From positions 124,058-188,057 of the forward strand of contig NZ_LMDU01000011.1 in assembly GCF_001425165.1 (NCBI RefSeq): 64,000 nucleotides of DNA. The letters are read 5' to 3'. This document shows, one piece after another, positions 1 through 9,102 of the stretch (positions are counted from its first letter, which is position 1; every line of letters starts with the position of its first letter). The DNA comes from Pelomonas sp. Root405 (GTDB lineage: Bacteria; Pseudomonadota; Gammaproteobacteria; Burkholderiales; Burkholderiaceae_C). Position numbers and translations under genes: made by a program. The notes under the pieces were generated by a model. It did no database searches. It was given only the letters and a program-made list of their open reading frames with translations, and was not told the origin of the DNA.

Positions 1-1802
1 GTGAAGTCCTTGTAAGGCGAGAAGTAGGCCTCGGCCTCGGCCGCGCTCAGCGGCGCACCGGCACCGAGCGAGGTCGGCCGGTACTGTTGGGCGTTCTTGA
101 TGGCCTGCGTACGCAGTTCCTCGAAGCTCGGCACGAAGAACGTCGAGAACTGGCGCGGGTCGCCGCTGCCGGGGATGCGGTTGAAGAAGCTGGACAGGCC
201 GTACTGCCCCACGGTCATGTTCTTGAACGTGCCTTGGGGACCGATGCCGCCCCAGTCGCCGTGGAAGTTGTTGGCGCCTGCCGAACGGTTCTTCAGCTTG
301 GTGAAGCCCAGGCCAACGAGCAGCTTGTCGTCGGCGCTCAGGCGGTAGGTGCCAGTCAACTGCGCCTGGTCGACATCCTGGTCGGAAATGTTGTTCTCGA
401 ACTGGGAACCGGTGACGGTCGTCTTGTTCGCGTCGTACGCGAGGCCCTTCGACTCCATGACCGGGAACTTCTGGTCGTAGTACATCGTCGTGTTGCCCTG
501 GTTGAACAGCGCCAGGTCAATGACGTTGCCCGAGCCATAGGGGCTGTCCGGGCGCGTGCGCGACTTCGACGAGTGAGCGTCGAGATCGATGGCCAGGTTC
601 TCGCTGACCTTCCATGCGGCGTTGAACCCGGTGGAGTTCAGCTTGGTCTTGTTCGCGAACAGGGCCGCGTACATCGCGTAGTCGTGCGTGCCGTCCCAGG
701 TGGCCGTCTGGATCACCGGGTCGGAGACGTCACCCGCCCTGACAAACGTCGTGGGGGGGCTGCCGTTCAAGTTGCCGGAGAAGGACGGGCCGAACCACGA
801 GGAGTTCTCGATGGCCCGGTTCGTGGTGGCGTTGATGGCCAGCGTGTGGTCCAGCGTGAACTTCAGATCCTTGGACGGGGCGAACTGCAGGACGGCCTGG
901 CCGTTGAGGCGCTCCCGCTCCAGGCCGCTCGTGCGGTAGCGCACGTCATTGGTGTGCGAGATAAAGCCGCTGGTGGGAAAGTTGACCAGGTTGGAGGCCG
1001 GAGCGCCCGCATACGCAGTGCCGTCGGTACCAGTCGTGATGCGCCGGGTTTCCCAGCCGTTGCCGGTGAACGCGTTGTTGGAGCCCGAGCTGCGCTTGGA
1101 GTAGCTGCCGCTGATCGCGATGCCGATCGTGCGGTTGCCAAAGCTTTCGCTGTAGAGGCCGGAGAGTTCGGGCGTGACCTTGTCGCCTGAGATCTCATCC
1201 GGCAGGCGGGAGACCGACTGGTCATAGTTGGCCTTGACGCCGATGCTGGCGATGCGCTCTCGCACGTCCAGCGGGCGGGCCGTCTTGACGTTGATGGTGG
1301 CGCCGATGCCGCCCGTTGGCGACGAGGCGCGGGCGGTCTTGTACACCTCGAGCGCGGAAATCGCGTCGGACGCCAGGTTGGCGAAGTCGAAGGCGCGCCC
1401 AGCGCCGTCGGAGGTCGGCATCTGCCGGCCATTCAGCAGCACCATGTTGAAGCCGGGGCCGACGCCGCGAACGGTGACTCGCGAACCTTCGCCGCTCATG
1501 TTGCGGTCGATGGACACGCCGGCGATGCGCTGCATCGACTCGGCGAGGTTGGTGTCAGGGAACTTGCCGATGTCCTCGGCCACGATCCCGTCGACCAAGC
1601 CGGTGGCCTGGCGCTTCAGGTTGGTTGACGACTCCAGAGAGCTGCGGATACCCGTCACGACCACGGTTTCCAGAGCTTGCTTCGCCTCCTGGCCCTGCGC
1701 GGCCGAAGCGGCAAACAGCGCTGCCGTCAGATGGCAGGCAATCGCGACCGGCGTAGGACGGCGTCCGTTTTTGCTTACTCCTCGAGATCTATCAGCATGC
1801 AT
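1..1802 (-). CDS. TonB-dependent receptor, 5' part (runs off the left edge)
   Basis: Outer-membrane gated barrel that imports a ligand with energy from TonB-ExbBD; the ligand cannot be told. The first 600 codons are present and the frame is open to base 1, so the C-terminal barrel strands are missing. A signal peptide occupies about residues 1-38 (hydrophobic stretch AIACHLTAALFAASAA, then QGQ). The plug follows, with TVVVTG near residue 46, ESMQRIAGVSIDRN and the plug signature VTVRGVGPGFNMVLLNGRQ. The style resembles the long Caulobacter/Xanthomonas-type receptors often used for oligosaccharides, which is inference. The ATG at 1802 is preceded by AGGAG at good spacing. A long 5' region with AGCGC-centred near-palindromes suggests control by a LacI-type or similar regulator. 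Confidence 0.93.
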   Translation of the reverse strand, partial: MHADRSRGVSKNGRRPTPVAIACHLTAALFAASAAQGQEAKQALETVVVTGIRSSLESSTNLKRQATGLVDGIVAEDIGKFPDTNLAESMQRIAGVSIDRNMSGEGSRVTVRGVGPGFNMVLLNGRQMPTSDGAGRAFDFANLASDAISALEVYKTARASSPTGGIGATINVKTARPLDVRERIASIGVKANYDQSVSRLPDEISGDKVTPELSGLYSESFGNRTIGIAISGSYSKRSSGSNNAFTGNGWETRRITTGTDGTAYAGAPASNLVNFPTSGFISHTNDVRYRTSGLERERLNGQAVLQFAPSKDLKFTLDHTLAINATTNRAIENSSWFGPSFSGNLNGSPPTTFVRAGDVSDPVIQTATWDGTHDYAMYAALFANKTKLNSTGFNAAWKVSENLAIDLDAHSSKSRTRPDSPYGSGNVIDLALFNQGNTTMYYDQKFPVMESKGLAYDANKTTVTGSQFENNISDQDVDQAQLTGTYRLSADDKLLVGLGFTKLKNRSAGANNFHGDWGGIGPQGTFKNMTVGQYGLSSFFNRIPGSGDPRQFSTFFVPSFEELRTQAIKNAQQYRPTSLGAGAPLSAAEAEAYFSPYKDF

Positions 1803-1877
1803 TTTTGTCTCCTAGTTATCTGTGGATTTGGCGGCGTTTCGATATCCGCGATGCTTCTGGCCACCACGAATGCCAAA

Positions 1878-2087
1878 AATGATTGCGCTCTCTTTTTGTT
1901 GTAGCGCACAACCATCGCGGCGAATCTAATGGAGCATGGCGGCCGTCCGCATGGGGTAAGCCCGTGCCAGTCCCTCATTTTTGGTATCGCTAACTGAGTG
2001 GTTACCCTTGGTTGTTCGCACCTAAAACATTAGAATTTCTTCACGCGCACGCAAAGTTATCGCCATCAGATTGGTAGCGCAATCATT
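1878..2087. promoter_or_regulatory. Possible operators: AGCGC-centred near-palindromes
   Basis: Three related sites lie in the receptor's upstream region. A 12-base sequence AGCGCAATCATT at 2076-2087 is repeated exactly in inverted orientation at 1878-1889. At 1898-1912 the arms GTTGT and ACAAC flank a central AGCGC, and at 2071-2085 TTGGTAGCGCAATCA has the same core. Sugar-responsive LacI-family regulators commonly use operators with a central GCGC or AGCGCT core upstream of TonB receptors, so this could be such a control region. No regulator gene of that family is in the window. Assignment is inference. Confidence 0.35.
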
Positions 2088-2433
2088 CGTATCGAACGCA
2101 AGGGTTTGAATGCCACTAAATATGGGTGGGTCGCGAGAACGATTCCTGCTTCTCTGCAGCGAGCCCGGCTATAGATTCATGGGCATACCGACATGGGCGT
2201 CAAGCGGATGGCCAGGCACCTGCTGGTCCTGTTCCAGGCGATGAGGCTCAGCAGCCACAAGTGCCCGCTCCCAGCAAAGCCAATAGGGATGCTTGCAGCG
2301 CCTTAGGCTCGACTTAAGTCGGGAGAGCCCCACCCAGACCGTTCAGCAGTTCTGTGATGAGCATCGCGAGCACTGCTTGCAGCAAGGGCGTGAAGCCTGG
2401 TCCGCCACGAAAACGGGCGTACTGACAAATGGA

Positions 2434-2456
2434 AAGGGGCGCTTGATGCGCCCCTT
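2434..2456 (-). terminator. Rho-independent terminator of glmS
   Basis: GGGGCGC (2436-2442) pairs with GCGCCCC (2448-2454) around a five-base loop. Read on the minus strand the stem is followed by TTT, about 90 bases after the glmS stop. The T run is short but the stem is perfect. Confidence 0.65.
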
Positions 2457-2544
2457 CGTTTGCCCTGTCTCGAACCTCAGACCTCAATGGCAGGCCTCAG
2501 ACTCTGATGGCACGAAACAACACCACGCGCCTCCCCGCGCCACG

Positions 2545-4410
2545 TCATTCGACGGTCACGCTCTTCGCCAAGTTCCGTGGCTTGTCGACGTCGGTGCCGC
2601 GCGCGCAGGCCGTGTGATACGCCAGCAGCTGCAGCGGTACCACGTGCAGGATCGGTGACAGCGCGCCGTAGTGCTCCGGCATGCGGATGACGTGCAGGCC
2701 GGCCTCGCTTTCGATGGATGTGTCGCCGTCGGCGAACACATAGAGCTGGCCACCGCGGGCGCGGACTTCCTGCATGTTGCTCTTGAGCTTTTCCAGCAGC
2801 GCGTCGTTGGGCGCCACGGTCACGACCGGCATCTCGGCCGTGACCAGAGCCAGCGGGCCGTGCTTGAGTTCACCCGCCGCGTAGGCCTCGGCGTGGATGT
2901 AGGTGATCTCCTTGAGCTTGAGCGCACCCTCCATCGCGATGGGGTAGTGCAGGCCGCGCGCCAGGAACAGCGCGTTCTCCTTGCGCGCGAACTCCTCGCT
3001 CCAGGCGATGACTTGCGGCTCCAGTGCCAGCACGGCCTGCACGGCGACGGGCAGGTGGCGCAAGTCCTTCAGGTGCTCGGCCTCGTCGGCTTCGCTGAGG
3101 TGGCCACGCGTCTGCGCCAATGCCAGCGTCAGCAGGAAGAGTCCGACGAGCTGCGTGGTGAACGCCTTTGTGGACGCCACGCCGATCTCGACGCCGGCGC
3201 GGGTGATGTAGGCCAGCTCACACTCACGCACCATGGCGCTGGTGGCCACGTTGCAGATGGTCAGCGTGTGCTTCATGCCCAGACCGCGGGCGTGCTTGAG
3301 CGCGGCGATGGTGTCGGCGGTCTCGCCGCTCTGGCTGATGGTGACGACCAGGGTGCGCGGGTTGGGCACGCTCTCGCGGTAGCGGTACTCGCTGGCGATC
3401 TCGACCGAAGTCGGGATCTTGGCGATGCTTTCCAGCCAGTACTTGGCCGTGGAGCCGGAGTAGAAGCTGGTGCCGCAGGCCAGGATGAGGACGCTGTCGA
3501 TCTCCTTGAAGACGCGGTAGGCGCCGTCGCCAAAAAGCTCGGGGCTGATGGCGGTGATGGCTTCGAGCGTGTTGGCGATGGCCGTCGGCTGCTCGAAGAT
3601 CTCCTTCTGCATGTAGTGGCGGTAGGGGCCCAGCTCCGCCGCGCCGCTGTGGGCGTGCACGGTCTTGACCTCGCGCTGCACGGCGCCGTAGCGGCCGGTC
3701 GTCATGTCCAGGCGGCTCAGCCAGTAGCGGCCCAGTTGCAGGTCGACGACATCACCCTCTTCAAGGTAGACGATCTGGTTGGTGACGCCGGCGAGGGCCA
3801 TCGCGTCGGAGGCGACGAAGTTCTCGCCGTCGCTCTCGCCCACGCCCAGCACCAGCGGTGAGCCCTCGCGGGCGGCGACGACGCGGTGCGGCTCGTCACG
3901 GCAGAACACCGCCACGGCGTAAGCGCCCTTCAGCCGCGGCAGGGCCTGTTGAACAGCGTCGAGCAGGTCGCCGCTGTACAGATGGTCGACGAGGTGGGCA
4001 ATGACCTCGGTGTCGGTCTGGCTGGTGAAGACATAGCCGCGCGACTTCAGCTCGGCACGCAACTCATCGTGGTTCTCGATGATGCCGTTGTGCACCAGCG
4101 CGATACGCCCGATGCTGTCGACCGATGCGTTAGGCCCTGGCGAGAAATGCGGGTGTGCGTTGTGCACGGCCGGTGCGCCGTGCGTGGCCCAGCGGGTGTG
4201 GGCGATGCCGGTGCCGGCGGAGATGCCGTCCTGGTCGGCCTGGGCCTGCAACTCGGCCACGCGCGAGGTGCTGCGAGCGCGTTTCAGGCCGCCGTCCTGG
4301 TGCACGGCAACCCCGCAGGAGTCATAGCCGCGGTACTCAAGGCGCTTCAGGCCTTCGACAAGGATGGGGACGATATTGCGCTGACTGACCGCGCCGACGA
4401 TGCCGCACAT
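2545..4410 (-). CDS. glmS: Glutamine--fructose-6-phosphate aminotransferase (isomerizing)
   Basis: Cytoplasmic GlmS makes glucosamine-6-phosphate from fructose-6-phosphate and glutamine, the first step toward UDP-GlcNAc for peptidoglycan and lipid A. The 621-residue protein is slightly longer than the usual 608-612. The N-terminal nucleophile Cys2 is present ([12 protein letters not shown]). The glutaminase domain spans about 1-240 and contains HTRWATHG and the HNGIIEN loop. Two SIS isomerase domains follow ([38 protein letters not shown]), and the C-terminus is the expected [12 protein letters not shown]. The ATG at 4410 has GGAGAG upstream. It is divergent from the Lrp-type gene across a short AT-rich region and ends in a terminator at 2434-2456. 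Confidence 0.98.
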   Translation of the reverse strand: MCGIVGAVSQRNIVPILVEGLKRLEYRGYDSCGVAVHQDGGLKRARSTSRVAELQAQADQDGISAGTGIAHTRWATHGAPAVHNAHPHFSPGPNASVDSIGRIALVHNGIIENHDELRAELKSRGYVFTSQTDTEVIAHLVDHLYSGDLLDAVQQALPRLKGAYAVAVFCRDEPHRVVAAREGSPLVLGVGESDGENFVASDAMALAGVTNQIVYLEEGDVVDLQLGRYWLSRLDMTTGRYGAVQREVKTVHAHSGAAELGPYRHYMQKEIFEQPTAIANTLEAITAISPELFGDGAYRVFKEIDSVLILACGTSFYSGSTAKYWLESIAKIPTSVEIASEYRYRESVPNPRTLVVTISQSGETADTIAALKHARGLGMKHTLTICNVATSAMVRECELAYITRAGVEIGVASTKAFTTQLVGLFLLTLALAQTRGHLSEADEAEHLKDLRHLPVAVQAVLALEPQVIAWSEEFARKENALFLARGLHYPIAMEGALKLKEITYIHAEAYAAGELKHGPLALVTAEMPVVTVAPNDALLEKLKSNMQEVRARGGQLYVFADGDTSIESEAGLHVIRMPEHYGALSPILHVVPLQLLAYHTACARGTDVDKPRNLAKSVTVE

Positions 4411-4483
4411 GGATAGCTCTCCGTTGAGGGGTGGCGCATCCTAGGCAAGCGGCGGCGGCATATGCGTGCAAAATTTATCGCTT

Positions 4484-4528
4484 GATGATTGGAAATTTCC
4501 TCGATCATTGAAGATGAAATTTAATTTC
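4484..4528. promoter_or_regulatory. AT-rich palindromes between glmS and the Lrp-type gene
   Basis: GGAAATTTCC at 4491-4500 is a perfect 10-base palindrome inside a wider imperfect one (GATGATT on the left, a related TCGATCATT on the right). GAAAT/ATTTC arms at 4516-4528 directly precede the regulator's start. Lrp/AsnC proteins bind such AT-rich palindromes and often autoregulate, so these are candidate operators for the adjacent gene and possibly for glmS. Position and symmetry are visible; binding is inference. Confidence 0.45.
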
Positions 4529-4530
4529 TC

Positions 4531-5022
4531 ATGACAGCGATGAATGAGCGGTTTGACGCGATAGACCTCCGCTTGCTTGACAGCCTGCAAAGCGACGACT
4601 CCTTGAGCAACCAGGACCTGGCGGCCCGTGTCGCCGTGTCTCCCGCCACCTGCCTACGGCGCGTGAAACGGCTGCTGGACAGCCGCGTCGTCGAGCGCCG
4701 CGTGGCCCTGTTGTCGCCGGACAAGCTGGGCGCGGGCCTGTCGGCCATCCTTGAGATCACCCTCGACCGCCAGGGCGCCGAGCATCTGGACGCCTTCGAG
4801 GCGCGCGCCGTGGAGGAGGCCGCCGTGCAGCAATGCTGGCGCGTCTCCCCCGGCCCCGACTTCGTCCTCGTCGTGCAGGTGGCCGACATGCCGGCCTATC
4901 ACGCCCTCACGCAGCGCCTGCTGACGCAGGACGCCAACGTGCGCAACATCAAGGCCTTCTTCAGCGTGAAGCGGGCGAAGTTCGACACGCGCATCGCCCT
5001 GCCCCATCCGGCGTCCCAATGA
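4531..5022 (+). CDS. Lrp/AsnC-family transcriptional regulator
   Basis: A 163-residue one-domain-plus-effector regulator. The N-terminal winged helix-turn-helix (about residues 7-65) shows the family pattern: IDLRLLDSLQSDDSLSNQDLA, then VSPATCLRRVKRL. The C-terminal RAM ligand domain (about 75-150) contains CWRVSPGPDFVLVVQVADMP and the closing NVRNIKAFFSVKRAK. Such proteins form octamers and sense amino acids. Two ATGs (4531 and 4540) are possible. It is divergent from glmS with palindromic DNA between them, which suggests autoregulation, and ends at a shared convergent terminator. The effector and targets are unknown. Confidence 0.93.
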   Translation: MTAMNERFDAIDLRLLDSLQSDDSLSNQDLAARVAVSPATCLRRVKRLLDSRVVERRVALLSPDKLGAGLSAILEITLDRQGAEHLDAFEARAVEEAAVQQCWRVSPGPDFVLVVQVADMPAYHALTQRLLTQDANVRNIKAFFSVKRAKFDTRIALPHPASQ

Positions 5023-5025
5023 AAA

Positions 5026-5045
5026 AAGCGGCCCACAGGCCGCTT
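5026..5045. terminator. Bidirectional hairpin terminator between convergent genes
   Basis: AAGCGGCC and GGCCGCTT form a perfect 8-base stem with loop CACA, starting three bases past the Lrp-type stop and about 20 bases past the protease stop. An A run on one side and a T-rich stretch on the other let it serve both strands. Confidence 0.75.
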
Positions 5046-5066
5046 GTCTTTCGTGGCGGATTCGGC

Positions 5067-6227
5067 TCAGCCGCGACGACGCCGTGCGGCAGCCAGCAGG
5101 CCAAGACCTGCCAGCATCAGCGCATAGGTTTCGGGCTCGGGCACCGGCGCGCCGATCTGGGCGTTGATCCACGATGCGTAGCCAGCGACCCGCGTATCGC
5201 CAGCAAATTCGCCAAAGCTGTTGTCCAGACCGCACAAGAGGTCCGGGTTGGCCGCGACACAACCGCCACCCGTGGTGTCGGTGAACGTGATGCCAAAGGA
5301 TGTGATGCCGGCAACCTTGCCGTTGATGAACGAGGGGCCGCCCGAGTCACCGTTCGACGACAGCACCTCAATATTGCCCAGGCCGAGGTCTGCGGCGCCG
5401 GCGCCGAAGTAGTAGCCGAAGGCATCGTTCGCCGCGACGCCGTTGTCGAAGTCGTACATCAGGATATTGCTGTTGGCAACTGCGAGGCCGTCCCAGAAGG
5501 TCTGGGCATTCATGTCCCAGACGTTCTGACCTTGGCGCCAGCCGGACCCGGTGGATGCGCCTGTATTGCCATCACCGACTCGGCCCCAGCCGGACTTGGT
5601 GTTCACACTGCCAACCTCGTCGCTACCGGTGTAGATGTCGTAGCGGGCAGCCGCGGTCGGCGCAACGTTGGCCAGCGTGATGATGGCAATGTCGTTGCCA
5701 CCAAAGACGTAGTCACCCGTCCAACCGGGGTGGACCGTGACGGACTGGATCGCGACCTTGCCGGCGGCTGCATTCAAGTTGCCCAGGCCGTGCGCTCCCG
5801 TCGACACGATGGGGAAGTTGACATAGTTGTTGGTGCCAACGAGATCAACCTCCAGCGTGCCGCTGGCGTTCGTCACGCAATGCGCGGCGGTCAGCACATG
5901 CATGCCGCCGGACAGCAGCGCACCGGAACAGGATGTGCCGAAACCGCTCACCTTGTCTTCGTTGAGGCGCAGTCGACCGACACCGGACAGCGCGCCACCG
6001 TACTCAGGGCGATGACGGTCGTTGTAGGCCGTGTCCAGGCCTGCCGCGGTCGCCACCTCGGTCGTCACATACATCGGCGCGGCGACGTAGTTCAAGCCCG
6101 CGATGCCCGCACCGCTCACCGGCAGAGGCAAGGTCGAAGCCGCCATGTTGCCACTCGGGGCAGCGACCGCAGCCACGCTGGAAACTGCTGCCAGCATGGC
6201 AACGACATATGAAACGGGGCGGGACAT
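5067..6227 (-). CDS. Secreted trypsin-like serine protease with PEP-CTERM tail
   Basis: A 386-residue S1-family serine endopeptidase. A signal peptide covers about residues 1-23 (SYVVAMLAAVSSVAAVAA). All three catalytic residues are visible in order: His in VLTAAHCV, Asp in GGNDIAIITL and Ser in NGDSGGPSF. The C-terminus is a PEP-CTERM signal: VPEPETYALMLAGLGLL followed by ARRRRG. Exosortase-type enzymes recognise this tail and anchor or release the protein. No exosortase is in the window. I chose ATG 6227 over an upstream ATG at 6233 because AAGGA lies seven bases before it. Substrate unknown. The gene stands alone, convergent with the Lrp-type gene. Confidence 0.92.
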   Translation of the reverse strand: MSRPVSYVVAMLAAVSSVAAVAAPSGNMAASTLPLPVSGAGIAGLNYVAAPMYVTTEVATAAGLDTAYNDRHRPEYGGALSGVGRLRLNEDKVSGFGTSCSGALLSGGMHVLTAAHCVTNASGTLEVDLVGTNNYVNFPIVSTGAHGLGNLNAAAGKVAIQSVTVHPGWTGDYVFGGNDIAIITLANVAPTAAARYDIYTGSDEVGSVNTKSGWGRVGDGNTGASTGSGWRQGQNVWDMNAQTFWDGLAVANSNILMYDFDNGVAANDAFGYYFGAGAADLGLGNIEVLSSNGDSGGPSFINGKVAGITSFGITFTDTTGGGCVAANPDLLCGLDNSFGEFAGDTRVAGYASWINAQIGAPVPEPETYALMLAGLGLLAAARRRRG

Positions 6228-6403
6228 ACACATCCTTAAGTTGAGAGCAACGGGCGTCGACGGACGGCGGCAGCACAAAACTTGCACTACGTCGCAATTC
6301 GTCACGAAACCAGCCTTGACTCTATCGCTTGGGGCTCCGTCCCCACGGCACGCGCGCCCTCAACCTGGCGTAAATCCACCCCCCATTCAAAGGGAGGCAG
6401 GCA

Positions 6404-7585
6404 TCAGCGCCTGAGGATGCCTAGGCCCTTCAGATAGTCCCCTTCCGGGAAGCACACCGTCTGCGGGTGGTCGGCCGCCGCCGAGAGACGTTCGACGATG
6501 TAGCCGTCGACCCCCGCATCCAGGCCGGCGCCGGCGACGATCTTGTGGAAGAGGTCGGGCGCGATGCCACCTGAACAGGAGAAGGTGTAGAGCAGGCCGC
6601 CGTCGTTCAGCAGCATGAAGGCCAGCCGGTTGATGTCCTTGTAGGCGCGCGCGGCGCGCTCGGCGTGCGCCACCGTCGGCGCAAATTTGGGCGGGTCGAG
6701 CACGATGGCGTCGAAGCGACGGCCCTCTTGCAAGCAACGTCGCAAAGTCGCATTCACATCGGCGTCCCACGCCTGGTGGCGGCTGGCGTCGAAGCCGTTC
6801 AACGCCACATGGGCGTGCGCCCGCGCCAGCGCTGGGCCGGACGAGTCCACGCTGATGACCTCGGTCGCGCCGCCCGCCAGCGCAGCGACCGAGAAGCCGC
6901 CCGTGTAGCTGAAGCAGTTCAGCACGCTCTTGACGCCGTATTGCTTGACCGCATCGGCAAAGCGCCGGCGGCTGTCGCGCTGGTCGAGGTAGTAGCCGGT
7001 CTTGTGGCCCTCGGCGACATCCAGCGTCAGCTGCCAGTCGTGCTCGCGAATCGTCAGCGCGGTGTCGCCCTCGCCCCGCAGCCAGCCGGTCTGCTGCGGC
7101 AGGCCTTCCCACTCACGGGCCTGGGCGTCAGAGCGTTCGTACAACCGCGTCAGGCCGGTCGCTGCCAGCAGCGCATCGGCAATCGTCGCCTTCCAACGCT
7201 CGGCACCGGCGCTGCCGAACTGCGCGACAAGCGTGTCGACATAGCGGTCGACGATCAGCCCGGGCAGGCCGTCAGCCTCGCCATGGATGAGCCGTACCGC
7301 ATCGGAGGCGACGGCGAGCCGTGCGCGCATCGCAATGGCCTTGTCGATGCGGCGCGCGAAGAAGGCCGCGTCGATGCGCTCGGCCTCGTCAAAGCTCCAG
7401 GCGCGCAGGCGGATCTGCGACTGCGGGCTGAAGGCGGCCCAGGCGAGGAACTGCCCGTCGGCCGACTCGACACGCACCGTCTCGCCCGCGTCGGCGCCAC
7501 CACGGGCGATGGAGCTTTCGAACACCCAGGGGTGGCGCTTGACGAGCGAACGCTCCTTGCCGGGGCGCAGCGTGATCTTCTTCAT
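6404..7585 (-). CDS. rlmI: 23S rRNA (cytosine-1962-C5)-methyltransferase family protein
   Basis: A SAM-dependent RNA methyltransferase of 393 residues, the normal size for RlmI. The N-terminal PUA-like RNA-binding domain spans about 1-75 (MKKITLRPGKERSL, RHPWVFESS). The Rossmann domain has motif I VLNCFSYTGGFS, VISVDSSGPAL, and the catalytic-loop IVLDPPKFAP. A cysteine in LLYTFSCSGG fits the second catalytic Cys used by m5C enzymes. The ATG at 7585 overlaps the stop of the upstream barrel gene as ATGA, so it is probably translated by coupling; the frame extends further up but the PUA start fixes the N-terminus. It is the last gene of the dapF operon. Confidence 0.92.
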   Translation of the reverse strand: MKKITLRPGKERSLVKRHPWVFESSIARGGADAGETVRVESADGQFLAWAAFSPQSQIRLRAWSFDEAERIDAAFFARRIDKAIAMRARLAVASDAVRLIHGEADGLPGLIVDRYVDTLVAQFGSAGAERWKATIADALLAATGLTRLYERSDAQAREWEGLPQQTGWLRGEGDTALTIREHDWQLTLDVAEGHKTGYYLDQRDSRRRFADAVKQYGVKSVLNCFSYTGGFSVAALAGGATEVISVDSSGPALARAHAHVALNGFDASRHQAWDADVNATLRRCLQEGRRFDAIVLDPPKFAPTVAHAERAARAYKDINRLAFMLLNDGGLLYTFSCSGGIAPDLFHKIVAGAGLDAGVDGYIVERLSAAADHPQTVCFPEGDYLKGLGILRR

Positions 7586-9102
7586 CGCTGCAGCGTGCCA
7601 TAGGCGTAGCTGAGCTGCAGATGCGTCAGCGGTGTGGACTGGTCGTTGCCGCGGATGGTGCGGAACTCGCCGACACCCGCGCGCAACCGCAGCCGCTCGC
7701 TGACCGACCACTGGGCCCACAACTCGCCCTGCGTGACCGCACCGCCGCCGACCTTGACGCCGCCGCCGCCCGCCGCGCCGACCAGCAGCTCGGCACCGAC
7801 GCGCAGCGACCGCCACAGCGGGTCACTCTGCACGCCCAGGCCGAACAGGCCAAAGGAATAGGCGCCCGCGCTGCCCGCCGCGGCGCTGCCGGCCTGGGCT
7901 GCGCCGTAGAAGCGCGGCGAGAACTCGCGCGACATGTTGATGGCCAGGTGGCTCACGGCCTCCTGGCGGCCATCCTTGAAGCGCACGCGCGGCAGGTGCA
8001 TGACGCTGGCGCCCAGCTGCTGCACGCGCACCGTGCCCGGGGCGGCGTCGTTGATCAGCGTCGGCGCGCGGTCCAGCGGCATGGCGAGCACGGCGCGCAG
8101 ATAGGGCGCGCTGTAGGCGCCGCTCGGCGCATAGGTGAAACCGGCGTCCAGGCGCAGGCTCGGGCCCCAGGGCGTGATCCAGCGCAGCGTCGGCCCGGCG
8201 CGCAGCAGCCAGCCGTTACCCGTGTCCAGGGCCCCGCCACCGCCCAGGCCGGCCGCCAACTGGCCCCCGGCGCGCAGCCGCGGCGTGCCGAACAGCGCCC
8301 AGTCCTGGCCGATCTGGCCCAGCACTTCCATGTAGCCGTCGGCGCCGCCCTGGGCCGCGCCCGAGGCCTCGATGCCCCACCAGCTGCCGTCGACGATGTA
8401 TTGCCGCAGCTCGGCGCCGGCCTTGCCAATGCGGCGGTTGAGCGGTGCGTCGCTGCGGTCGCGGCTGCCGCCGCGCGGCTTCTCGAAGCCACCCGTCAGC
8501 GCGATCTCGTCGAAGCCCAGGCCGGTGCGCTGTGTCGCGCGGGCCGGTCGCCCGGCGTCCTCGGGCGAGAAGCTCGGAAAGCCCAAGGCACGGCCGAGCG
8601 TGAAGCTCAGCCCCACGCCGCTCTTCACATTGCCGCTGGGAAAGCGGATCTGCGAGACGCCGACGCCCGTGTACCAGGCCCCCGTCTCGGTGCGCAGCGA
8701 CAGCTCGGGCCGCAGCATCAGGCCACCGCCAAAGCGCAGTTGCTCACTCGACAGCCCGCCGCCCGCGCCGACGTAAAGGCTGGCGGCCAGGTGGGTGTTG
8801 CCGCTCAGCCGCCAACGCCGCTGGCCCGTGAAACCGACCGTGAAGATGCCGCCGTAATTCCCCTTGGCCGCGCCGTAGAAGCCGGGACCAAAGCCCCAGT
8901 CGTCGTCCAGGGCCATCAGGTAGCTGATCGACGCGAAGGCCGTGCGGCCGCCGTCGGGCATCTTCATCTTGGTCCAGTTGCCCTCGACGGCAGCGGGGCG
9001 GATCGTCTGGATGCGCGCGAAAGGCGCGTCGTCGGGCGTGGCCCAGGTCGTCGTCGGCAGCAGGGCTGCCAGCGCGGCCAAAGCCGTGTTTTGGAATCTC
9101 AT
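7582..9102 (-). CDS. Unrecognised outer-membrane beta-barrel-like protein
   Basis: 506 residues. A clear signal peptide (MRFQNTALAALAALLPTTTWA) is followed by a protein built from alternating polar and aromatic or hydrophobic residues with many Gly-rich turns (GFGPGFYGAAKGNYGG, LYVGAGGGLSSEQLRFGG, GAAQAGSAAAGSAGAYSF). This pattern suggests a transmembrane beta-barrel of 16 or more strands. It ends in LSYAYGTLQR rather than the usual terminal Phe. I do not recognise the family. It lies between xerC and rlmI with ATGA overlaps on both sides, so it is co-translated with them; the usual neighbourhood has no such gene, so it is probably an insertion specific to this lineage. Confidence 0.75.
   Translation of the reverse strand: MRFQNTALAALAALLPTTTWATPDDAPFARIQTIRPAAVEGNWTKMKMPDGGRTAFASISYLMALDDDWGFGPGFYGAAKGNYGGIFTVGFTGQRRWRLSGNTHLAASLYVGAGGGLSSEQLRFGGGLMLRPELSLRTETGAWYTGVGVSQIRFPSGNVKSGVGLSFTLGRALGFPSFSPEDAGRPARATQRTGLGFDEIALTGGFEKPRGGSRDRSDAPLNRRIGKAGAELRQYIVDGSWWGIEASGAAQGGADGYMEVLGQIGQDWALFGTPRLRAGGQLAAGLGGGGALDTGNGWLLRAGPTLRWITPWGPSLRLDAGFTYAPSGAYSAPYLRAVLAMPLDRAPTLINDAAPGTVRVQQLGASVMHLPRVRFKDGRQEAVSHLAINMSREFSPRFYGAAQAGSAAAGSAGAYSFGLFGLGVQSDPLWRSLRVGAELLVGAAGGGGVKVGGGAVTQGELWAQWSVSERLRLRAGVGEFRTIRGNDQSTPLTHLQLSYAYGTLQR

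Larger units (their letters stand above)
1803..2544. other. Long intergenic region upstream of the TonB receptor
   Basis: About 740 bases between the receptor start and the glmS stop. The receptor-proximal half (1803-2120) is clearly richer in A/T than the rest of the window and carries the operator-like sequences listed separately. The glmS-proximal part holds the glmS terminator. A plus-strand frame from about 2293 runs into glmS antisense, has no convincing ribosome-binding site and no recognisable family, so I do not call it a gene. Decayed gene remnants in 2120-2420 are possible but nothing is identifiable. Confidence 0.6.

Noticed and set aside
1-1802. Functional pairing of the TonB receptor with the GH3-GH31 genes
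   Set aside because: They are 18 kb apart with unrelated housekeeping genes between, and no shared operator was found upstream of the GH3 gene.
2293-2658. Possible small gene between glmS and the TonB receptor
   Set aside because: No ribosome-binding site, no recognisable domain, and the frame crosses the glmS terminator and runs antisense into glmS.
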